DNA from: Micromonospora aurantiaca ATCC 27029
GTDB lineage: Bacteria; Actinomycetota; Actinomycetes; Mycobacteriales; Micromonosporaceae
Length of the DNA stretch: 64,000 nucleotides
NCBI RefSeq assembly: GCF_000145235.1
Contig: NC_014391.1
Span: 4,968,001-5,032,000, forward strand
Direction of reading: 5' to 3'
Below are positions 24,803 through 31,674 of the stretch, in pieces. Every line of letters begins with the position of its first letter. Positions within the stretch are counted from its first letter, which is position 1. The notes under the pieces are model-generated. The model saw only the letters and a program-made list of their open reading frames with translations. It did no database searches and was not told the DNA's origin. A program made the position numbers and the translations under genes.

Positions 24803-27315
24803 GTGCTGTCCCCCCCGGCCGCGAACGGCACGATCAGCGCGGTGCGGTGCTCGTGCCGGTCGACGAGCAGAGCACGGCCCTCACGCGGGACGTACGCGAG
24901 GTCGTGCACGCCGAGGTGCAGGCCCAGGTCGGCGGCGGGCACGTTGAGCGCGACCAGGCCCGTCACGTCGTCACGGTGCCCGCTGCCGCCGAGGTCGTCG
25001 GCGAGCCGGCGCAGCCCGCGCCACCAGCCGAGCACGTGCACACCGCGCGCGGGGCCCTGGCGCAGCACGGCGCGCAGGTCGTCGTACCCGGAGCGGAACG
25101 TCGCCGGGTCGGAGGCGGCCAGCGTCGTGGCGGCGGCGTCCATCCCGAACACCACCAGGTAGGTGCGCCCGGAATCCGGGGCGTCGCCGGTCGCGGCCTC
25201 GGCGAGCTGGGCGCGCAGCGCGGCGGCGTCCAGGCGCCGGACCTGGTGCCCGGCGGCGGCGAGCGTCATGGCCAGGTCGTCGGCGGCGTCGGTGGTGCCG
25301 GGCGCCAGCGGCGCGAACAGGAACCGGGCGGCGCCGGGTGCGTGCTGGCGGGCGAGGGACAGGGTCGCCGACCGGAGCACGTCCGCGCCGGCCGTCGACG
25401 TGCCGACCACTGCCAGGTGCCGGCCCGGGCTGGCGTCGAGCGCGAAGCCGGCCGGGCTGCCGGGGACGTCGACCACGCGGCCGACGAGCGCGTACGGCGG
25501 GCCGGCGCCCGGCGTCAGCGCCGTCCAGGCGGGGTCGCCGGTGAGCCGGGGCGTCTCGTGTCCCCGGAAGACGGCCGGCGGGCGCGCCCCGGCCGGGCGG
25601 GCCGCGTGCAGCTCGTGGCGCAGCGCGGCGAGGTCGGCCGAGGCGGCGTGCGCGTCGGGGAACCGCACCTCCACGTCCGCGCCGGGCGCGCCCGCGCCGG
25701 TGTTCACCACTGCCGTGCCGACTGTGAGCCCGCGCGCGGCGTCGTTGCGCGGGTCCAGCACGGCGTCGCCGCCTGGTAGCGCGATCCGCAGCGGGAACTG
25801 CCCGAAGATGGCCTCGGCCCGGCCGTAGAGCGCCTCGATCCCGGTGGTGCTCTGGCTCGCCAGCACCAGGTGCAGGCCGTACGAGCGGCCCTTGCGGGCC
25901 AGTTCCTCGATCAGGTCGACGGCCTGCCGGGCCAGCGCGTCGTTGCCGGCGAACAGCACGTGGAACTCGTCGACGACTGTGACGATCCGGGGTGGCCGGG
26001 CGTTCGGCGGCAGATCCGCGAGCCGGCTGACCCCGTGCCGCTTGAGCAGGTCGGCGCGGCGGCCCAGTTCGGCGCGCAGCTCGCGCAGCACCGCCACGCC
26101 GTACTCGCGGTCGGACTCGATGCCCACCGCGTCGGCGTGCGGCAGCCAGGACGGGTCACGGTCGGTGGGCACGAACTCGGTGAAGCTGACGCCCTCCTTG
26201 AAGTCGAGCAGCATCAACCGCAGCTCGGCCGGGGAGTAGCGGGCGGCCAGCCCGTAGAGCACGTCGAGCAGCAGGACGGTCTTGCCGGCGCCGGTCCGCC
26301 CGCCCACCAGCCAGTGCGGGGTGGCGTCGTCGAACGCGACGCTCAGCGGCCGGCGGCCGGCCCGACCGAGCACGGTACGCAGCCCGGAGGCGGCGGACCC
26401 GGCCCAGCGCTGCGCGGGCAGCAGGTCGGTGAACGTGACGCCGTCCTGATCGGCGGCCTCGGCGTACCGGCGGGCCAGCGCGGTCACAGTGGCGTGCGAC
26501 GGGTCGCCGTCGAGCACCACCGGAGCGGCCAGCCCGCTGCCGTCGGTGCTGAACGGACGCCCCGGCGGGTCACCGACGAGCGTGTACCGCTCGGTGACGC
26601 GCAGCTGGGTGGTGGCGCCCAGCGGCGGAGCCGCGCTCGGCCCGGCCGGTGGGTGGCCGGCCAGCAGCACGCAGACGGCTGCGGCCGGGCCGGCGTGGGT
26701 GAGCGCGGCGAGCCGGGCCAGTTCCCGGGGCGGTGGCGCGGACGCGGCGACCACCACCAGCAGCTCGCGGTCCTCCGGCGCGGACCGCTGGGCGGTACGT
26801 GCGTGCCGCTCGGCCAGGTCGAGCAGGGCCGTCGTCTCCGCCTCGGTGGTCGCCGCCGCGGCGAGCACCCCGGCGTCCTGGAGCGGGCGCAACGGCAGGA
26901 ACGCCGCGCCGAAGGCGGCCTGGTCGATGCCGGCCACCCGGATCGCGCCGGCCGGAGCGGCGGTCAGCAGCCGTACCACCACCGCCCGCAGCAGCTCGCC
27001 GACGCGCGGGTCACGGGCGTCCGCGTCGACGGCCAGGTGCGCGCCCGCGCCGACCGGCACGAGCACCGGGAACGCGCCGTCGACAGTGGTCGCGGCGCCG
27101 AGGCGTACCGGAACGGGGTGGGTGGCGACGCGGGCGGTGCCGGGCACCGCGGCGGCCAGCTCACCGCCGAGGCGGGCCAGCCGCGCGACCAGCTCGGGGC
27201 TGCCCACCGGCGCCGGGCCCGCGGCGCCCAGCAGCCGCCGGGCCGCCTCCCAGTGCCGCACCGCCTGCCGATGCCGATCGACCGCCTGCCGGTACGCCGC
27301 CGCGAGTCTGCCCAC
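24799..27315 (-). CDS. FtsK/SpoIIIE-type ATPase, EccC-like multi-module
   Basis: About 838 residues from GTG 27315, which has GGAGGG 6 nt upstream (the frame is open to 27405). A central FtsK/SpoIIIE domain has Walker A GGRTGAGKT near residue 340 and Walker B IVTVVDEFHVLF near 448. A second, carboxy-terminal ATPase-like module has the degenerate P-loop VGTSTAGADVL near residue 655. A region at about 80-220 may be a further ATPase-like remnant. No membrane segment is seen, unlike true FtsK. Multiple modules with one intact P-loop recall EccC/EssC of type VII secretion. It is followed by a coupled membrane protein and a small helical protein. Confidence 0.82.
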   Translation of the reverse strand: MGRLAAAYRQAVDRHRQAVRHWEAARRLLGAAGPAPVGSPELVARLARLGGELAAAVPGTARVATHPVPVRLGAATTVDGAFPVLVPVGAGAHLAVDADARDPRVGELLRAVVVRLLTAAPAGAIRVAGIDQAAFGAAFLPLRPLQDAGVLAAAATTEAETTALLDLAERHARTAQRSAPEDRELLVVVAASAPPPRELARLAALTHAGPAAAVCVLLAGHPPAGPSAAPPLGATTQLRVTERYTLVGDPPGRPFSTDGSGLAAPVVLDGDPSHATVTALARRYAEAADQDGVTFTDLLPAQRWAGSAASGLRTVLGRAGRRPLSVAFDDATPHWLVGGRTGAGKTVLLLDVLYGLAARYSPAELRLMLLDFKEGVSFTEFVPTDRDPSWLPHADAVGIESDREYGVAVLRELRAELGRRADLLKRHGVSRLADLPPNARPPRIVTVVDEFHVLFAGNDALARQAVDLIEELARKGRSYGLHLVLASQSTTGIEALYGRAEAIFGQFPLRIALPGGDAVLDPRNDAARGLTVGTAVVNTGAGAPGADVEVRFPDAHAASADLAALRHELHAARPAGARPPAVFRGHETPRLTGDPAWTALTPGAGPPYALVGRVVDVPGSPAGFALDASPGRHLAVVGTSTAGADVLRSATLSLARQHAPGAARFLFAPLAPGTTDAADDLAMTLAAAGHQVRRLDAAALRAQLAEAATGDAPDSGRTYLVVFGMDAAATTLAASDPATFRSGYDDLRAVLRQGPARGVHVLGWWRGLRRLADDLGGSGHRDDVTGLVALNVPAADLGLHLGVHDLAYVPREGRALLVDRHEHRTALIVPFAAGGDST

Positions 27316-27498
27316 CGTCCGCCCTCCGACGTTTGCGATCGAAGGGAACCCTAACGGACGCGCGCCGCACCGGCACGGGGCGCTCCGCACCGGGGATTCG
27401 TCCACTGTTCACCCGGCTACGGACGGGCGCGCCGCACGCCGTTCCCCCGGCCCGGTTTGCCTTCCCCCAGGCAATCGTGCGCACAGGAAGGCGACGAC

Positions 27499-28911
27499 GT
27501 GACCACCTCACCTCTTCCCCGGCGGTCCCTGCTGCGCGGCGGCGTGGTCGGCGGACTCGGCATCATGGTGGCCGGCAGCCTGGAGGCGATCGCCGGACCG
27601 GCGGCGGCCCGGCCCGCGTGCCGCCCCGCCGTCGGCTACGGCGACCTGGTGCCGGACCCGGCCGGCCTGCTGGCGCTGCCGCCGGGCTTCTCGTACACGG
27701 TCGTCGCGCAGGCGGGCGCGACGCTGCTGGAGTCCGGGCAGCCCACCCCGAGCGACGCGGACGGCACCGGCTGCTTCCGCGGCCCGCACGGCTCGGTGCT
27801 GGTGAACAACCACGAGATCGGCGGCGACGAGCCGTACCCGGTGCCGGCGCTGCCCGGCCTCACCTACGACCCGGGCGCCCGCGGCGGCACCACCACCATC
27901 GAGGTGGACCGGCACGGGCGGCGGCTGCGCGAGTACGTGAGCGTGGCCGGCACGCACAACAACTGCGCCGGTGGCATCACCCCGTGGGGCACGTGGCTGA
28001 CCTGCGAGGAGACCGAGCAGCGGGCCGGTGGGCGGTTCCTGAAGGACCACGGGTACGTCTTCGAGGTCGACCCGCACGACCGGTCCGCCAACACCGACCC
28101 GGTGCCGCTGACGTTCCTCGGGCGGTACTCGCACGAGGCGGTGGCCGTCGACCCGTACACGCACTCGATCTACCTGACCGAGGACGCGAGCGGGCCCAAC
28201 GGCCTGTACTTCCGGTGGACGCCGCCGCCCGGCTTCCGGGCCGGCAAGGGCGCGCTGCGGGCGCTGGCCCAGCGGCCCGACGGCGGCACCGCCGGCAGCC
28301 TCGCGGCGATGCGCTGCCTGCGCGGCGACGACCACGTGGCCGACCTGTCCGAGGCCACCACGCCCGGCACCCGCTACCGGGTGGAGTGGGTCGAGGTGCC
28401 GGACCGCGACGCCCGGACCGTGTCGGTACGCAAGCAGTTCACCGACGCCGAGGTGACCCGCAGCCGCAAGCTGGAGGGCGCCTGGTGGGGCGACGGCGGC
28501 GCGTACTTCGTGGCCAGCTACGCCCGACACGACGACGGCAGCGCCAACGAGCACGACGGGCAGGTGTGGTTCTACGACCCGCGCCGCCAGACCGTGACGC
28601 TGAAGACCATCTTCGGGGTGAACACCGACCCGGAGGCCGACACCGGCAACTACGACGGGCCGGACAACATCACCGTGTCGCCGTACGGCGGGGTGATCCT
28701 GGCCGAGGACGGCGAGGGCGTGTCGCACCTGGTCGGCGTCACCGAGCAGGGCAAGGCGTATCCGCTGGCCCGCAACGAACTGAACGACAGCGAGTTCACC
28801 GGGCCGACGTTCAGCGCGGACGGGAAGACGCTGTTCGCCAACATCCAGTCACCGGGGTACGTGTTCGCGATCACCGGACCGTGGGGGCGGCCTGGTAACG
28901 GGCACCGCTGA
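27499..28911 (+). CDS. PhoX-type (DUF839) alkaline phosphatase family protein, Tat-exported
   Basis: A 470-residue protein starting at GTG 27499 behind AGGAAGG. The twin-arginine signal PRRSLLRGG predicts folded export, often with bound metal. The mature part is a DUF839 propeller with landmarks NNHEIGGDEP, THNNCAGGITPWGTWLTCEE, GRYSHEAV and YLTEDASGPNGLYFRW. PhoX enzymes are calcium/iron phosphomonoesterases. No phosphate-box was recognised upstream, so phosphate control is not shown. It diverges from the FtsK-like cassette and a hairpin follows its stop. Confidence 0.88.
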   Translation: MTTSPLPRRSLLRGGVVGGLGIMVAGSLEAIAGPAAARPACRPAVGYGDLVPDPAGLLALPPGFSYTVVAQAGATLLESGQPTPSDADGTGCFRGPHGSVLVNNHEIGGDEPYPVPALPGLTYDPGARGGTTTIEVDRHGRRLREYVSVAGTHNNCAGGITPWGTWLTCEETEQRAGGRFLKDHGYVFEVDPHDRSANTDPVPLTFLGRYSHEAVAVDPYTHSIYLTEDASGPNGLYFRWTPPPGFRAGKGALRALAQRPDGGTAGSLAAMRCLRGDDHVADLSEATTPGTRYRVEWVEVPDRDARTVSVRKQFTDAEVTRSRKLEGAWWGDGGAYFVASYARHDDGSANEHDGQVWFYDPRRQTVTLKTIFGVNTDPEADTGNYDGPDNITVSPYGGVILAEDGEGVSHLVGVTEQGKAYPLARNELNDSEFTGPTFSADGKTLFANIQSPGYVFAITGPWGRPGNGHR

Positions 28912-28917
28912 GCGGGT

Positions 28918-28949
28918 GGCCGGCGGTTCCCGGGCGGGAGCCGCCGGCC
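28918..28949 (+). terminator. Terminator hairpin after the PhoX-type gene
   Basis: A 13-bp stem with one G-U pair (28918-28930 and 28937-28949) and loop cgggcg begins 7 nt after the stop codon. There is no T tract. Confidence 0.6.
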
Positions 28950-28966
28950 GATCCGCCTCTCCTCGG

Positions 28967-29036
28967 CGATCTTGCACCTGCGGCCCCGAAGAATGGGTGC
29001 ATGAGCCGCATTTCGCCGCCCGAAAGTGCAAGATCG
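28967..29036. repeat. Inverted-repeat element (cgatcttgcac ends)
   Basis: Perfect 11-bp ends, cgatcttgcac at 28967-28977 and its complement at 29026-29036, enclose 48 nt. It lies between two converging genes. A degenerate relative is at 23932-24005. It looks like a dispersed intergenic repeat or a terminator; no coding capacity. Confidence 0.6.
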
Positions 29037-29182
29037 GCGCACTGGACCGCGCCGACGGTTGTCCGCGCGACGCTCTCGGCGATCGCGGAGTACGGCGGGG
29101 TCGGCTGAACCCGGCCGCACCCGCCCCTTCCTCCCGCACAGAGCAGCCCTTGATGCGTCACGTCAACAAACGGCCGGACGTA

Positions 29183-29764
29183 TCAATTCATGCCCGCCGG
29201 CGGGCGCAGGCCGTCCAGCGCGATGGCCAGGACGCGGTCCCGCTGGGCCGGGTCCGGGAACTGGTACGCGGCGAGGCCGCTGATCAGCCGGATCACGTCG
29301 TCGAAGCCGGCGTCCGGCCGAGCTTCCCCGGCGGCCTGGGCGCGGCGCAGCAGCGGCTCGCCGGTCGCGTAGATCTCGGTGCGGCAGCTGCGGAACACCT
29401 CGGAGTCGTGCACCAGCTCCTCGGCCAGCGCCCGCTTGGTGGCCACGTAGGCGACGAACCGGTGCAGCCAGCCGACCAGGGCGTCCCACGGGGGCTCGTC
29501 GGCCAGGTCGGCGGCGGAGGCGCTGAGCGCGCGCACCTCCTCGACGTAGACCGCCTCGAAGAGGTCCCGCCGCTGCGGGAAGTTGCGGTAGAGCGTGCCG
29601 ATGCCCACGCCCGCCCGGCGGGCGATCTCCTCCAGCGACGCGCCCGCGCCGTGCTCGCCGAAGACCTCGCGGGCGGCGGCGATCAGCGCGTCGTAGTTGC
29701 GGCGGGCGTCGGCCCGCTTGGGGCGGCGCGCGAAGACCTCGCCGGACACGTCGGCGTCAGCCAT
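29183..29764 (-). CDS. TetR family transcriptional regulator (efflux regulator)
   Basis: About 193 residues. The amino-terminal helix-turn-helix is standard: YDALIAAAREVFGEHG, then LEEIARRAGVGIGTLYRNFP. The ligand domain is about 130 residues (LVGWLHRFVAYVATKR and so on). ATG 29764 is used; GTG 29776 is 4 codons upstream. It faces the MFS exporter gene across three operator-like repeats at 29794-29859, the classic arrangement of a repressor that controls an efflux pump and itself. The inducer is unknown. Confidence 0.92.
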   Translation of the reverse strand: MADADVSGEVFARRPKRADARRNYDALIAAAREVFGEHGAGASLEEIARRAGVGIGTLYRNFPQRRDLFEAVYVEEVRALSASAADLADEPPWDALVGWLHRFVAYVATKRALAEELVHDSEVFRSCRTEIYATGEPLLRRAQAAGEARPDAGFDDVIRLISGLAAYQFPDPAQRDRVLAIALDGLRPPAGMN

Positions 29765-29790
29765 GAGGCGCGTCACCCCTTCCGCCTTGC

Positions 29791-29869
29791 AACCGGAGGC
29801 ACCCCTCCGCTAGGTTAATGGAGGCAAGCCTCCGGTTACTGACCGGAGCCACCCCTCCGGATAGCTTAC
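29791..29869. promoter_or_regulatory. Three 25-bp-spaced operator repeats between TetR and MFS genes
   Basis: Three copies of NGGAG-N6-CTCCG have centres at 29801.5, 29826.5 and 29851.5, exactly 25 bp apart. They are 29794-29809, 29819-29834 and 29844-29859. Between copies two and three is a second dyad, ctccggt-N5-accggag (29830-29848). The array begins 27 bp upstream of the TetR start and is the probable TetR binding region. Which dyad is the real half-site arrangement is not settled. Confidence 0.7.
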
Positions 29870-29937
29870 TCCGGACTTCCGGCCGCCCTCCGGCCACGCG
29901 ATCCTCGCGCCACGACACGGACCCGGGAGGTCCCACC

Positions 29938-29955
29938 ATGCCCGCCGACCGCTGA
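29938..29955 (+). CDS. Five-codon leader open reading frame upstream of the MFS gene
   Basis: ATG-CCC-GCC-GAC-CGC-TGA (MPADR) is preceded by gggagg with 7-nt spacing, a better ribosome site than that of the exporter gene itself. It ends 83 nt before the exporter ATG. It could be a leader peptide affecting expression, or a chance start. No attenuator hairpin pair was demonstrated. Confidence 0.35.
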   Translation: MPADR

Positions 29956-30038
29956 GCGCCCGCACGACCCGGCCGCCACCGCCGCACGACTGCGCGAGCG
30001 GCCGCCAGTCTCGTACCGACAACGGGGAGTTCTCCCAC

Positions 30039-31499
30039 ATGATCCACTCATCAGGGCGCGGCTCGCGCCGACTCACCTTCCTCGTGCTGGCCGCCGGCAC
30101 CGGATTCTTCGCGATGCTCCAGTCGCTGATCACGCCGGTGCTGCCCACCATCCAGCACGACCTGCACACCTCGCCCAACACGGTGACCTGGGTGCTCACC
30201 GCGTACCTGCTCTCCGCGTCCGTCTTCACGCCGATCGTCGGCCGCATCGGCGACATGGTCGGCAAGGAGAAGACGCTCGTCTTCTCGCTCGCCGCGCTCG
30301 CGCTGGGCTGCCTGCTGGCAGCCGTCGCCCCCAGCATCGGCGTGCTGATCGCCGCCCGCGTGGTGCAGGGCATCGGCGGCGCCGTCTTCCCGCTCTCGTT
30401 CGGCATCATCCGCGACGAGTTCCCGGCCGCCCGGGTCAGCTCGGCGGTGGCCTCGATCTCCGCGGTCGTGGCAGTCGGCGGCGGGCTGGGCGTGGTGCTG
30501 GCCGGGCCGATCGTGGCCACCCTGGGCTACCGGTGGCTGTTCTGGATCCCGCTGGTGGTGGTCGGGCTGACCGCGCTCGCCGCGCACCGGTTCGTGCCGC
30601 GCTCGCCGGTACGCACCCCGGGCCGGATCAACTGGCTCAGCGCCGTACTCCTGTCCGGCTGGCTGGTGGCGCTGCTGCTGCCGGTCAGCAAGGGCGCCGC
30701 GTGGGGTTGGGGCTCCGGCCGGGTGGTCGGACTGCTGGCGCTGGCCGCGGCGCTCGCGGCCGCCTGGCTGGCGACCGAGGCCCGGGCCGCGAACCCGCTG
30801 ATCGACCTGCGGATGATGCGCCTGCCCGCGGTCTGGACCACGAACCTCGTCGGGCTGCTCTACGGCGCCTCGATGTTCGCCGTCTACGCGTTCCTGCCGC
30901 AGTTCGCGCAGATCCCGACCAGCGCCGGCTACGGCTTCGGCGCCAGCGTCACCCAGGCCGGGCTGCTGATGCTGCCGATGCTCGTCGGCATGTTCGTGGC
31001 CGGCCTGCTGGCCGGACGGCTGCAGTCCCGGTTCAGCGCCAAGGCGCAGCTGAGCACCGGCGCGGTGTTCAACGTGGCGGCCGCCGCCATGCTGACCGTC
31101 GCGCACGACACCCGCTGGCAGGTCGGGATCGCCGGCGGTCTGGTGGGCCTCGGCATCGGGCTGGCGTTCGCCTCGATGGCCAACCTGATCGTGGCGAACG
31201 TGCCGGCCGGGCAGACCGGCGCGGCGACCGGCATGAACGCCAACATCCGTACCATCGGCGGCGCGATCGGCGCGGCGCTCGCCAGTGCCGTGATCACCGC
31301 GAATCCGCAGCCGAGCGGGCTGCCCCGGGAGGCCGGTTTCACGGCGGGCTTCCTGCTGCTCACCGGCATCTCGGTGGCCGCGGCGCTGGCCGCGCTCGCC
31401 GTACCCTCCGGTCGCCGCCGGTGGCCCCGGCGGCGGATCGGGCCGGCGGTGCCGGACCTGGCGCCGGTGCCGGCCGCGGAGCTGGTCCCGGCCCGCTGA
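30039..31499 (+). CDS. MFS drug-efflux transporter (DHA2/EmrB-QacA type)
   Basis: A 486-residue inner-membrane proton antiporter with about 14 hydrophobic segments, as expected for the DHA2 group. Landmarks are SVFTPIVGRIGDMVGKEKTL (motif A loop), ARVVQGIGGAVFPLSFG, motif C-like GGGLGVVLAGPIVATLGYRWLFW, and a second-half GMFVAGLLAGRL. The ATG has GGGGAG 9 nt upstream. The divergent TetR gene and the operator array between them suggest induction by its substrates. The carboxy terminus is Pro/Ala-rich and cytoplasmic. The natural substrate is unknown. Confidence 0.92.
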   Translation: MIHSSGRGSRRLTFLVLAAGTGFFAMLQSLITPVLPTIQHDLHTSPNTVTWVLTAYLLSASVFTPIVGRIGDMVGKEKTLVFSLAALALGCLLAAVAPSIGVLIAARVVQGIGGAVFPLSFGIIRDEFPAARVSSAVASISAVVAVGGGLGVVLAGPIVATLGYRWLFWIPLVVVGLTALAAHRFVPRSPVRTPGRINWLSAVLLSGWLVALLLPVSKGAAWGWGSGRVVGLLALAAALAAAWLATEARAANPLIDLRMMRLPAVWTTNLVGLLYGASMFAVYAFLPQFAQIPTSAGYGFGASVTQAGLLMLPMLVGMFVAGLLAGRLQSRFSAKAQLSTGAVFNVAAAAMLTVAHDTRWQVGIAGGLVGLGIGLAFASMANLIVANVPAGQTGAATGMNANIRTIGGAIGAALASAVITANPQPSGLPREAGFTAGFLLLTGISVAAALAALAVPSGRRRWPRRRIGPAVPDLAPVPAAELVPAR

Positions 31500-31522
31500 C
31501 CTCAAGGGGTACGAGCAGACGA

Positions 31523-31554
31523 GAGCCCCGCCCGGCGCGTGCCGGGCGGGGCTC
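31523..31554 (+). terminator. Terminator hairpin after the MFS exporter gene
   Basis: A perfect 14-bp GC-rich stem (31523-31536 and 31541-31554) with loop gcgt begins 23 nt after the stop codon. Confidence 0.7.
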
Positions 31555-31674
31555 CGCGGTGCCGGCCGCCTTCGCGGCTACGGTCCGAGCGGCGCGAGAA
31601 ATGATCCTTGCCTCCCTGGCTGCCCAGCACGGCGACCTCGAACCCCAACCATGATCACGAATGGCGGCTGCGCA

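Noticed and set aside
29195..29505. Small open frames opposite the TetR gene
   Set aside because: Out-of-frame shadows with Arg/Pro/Ala bias and no domain.
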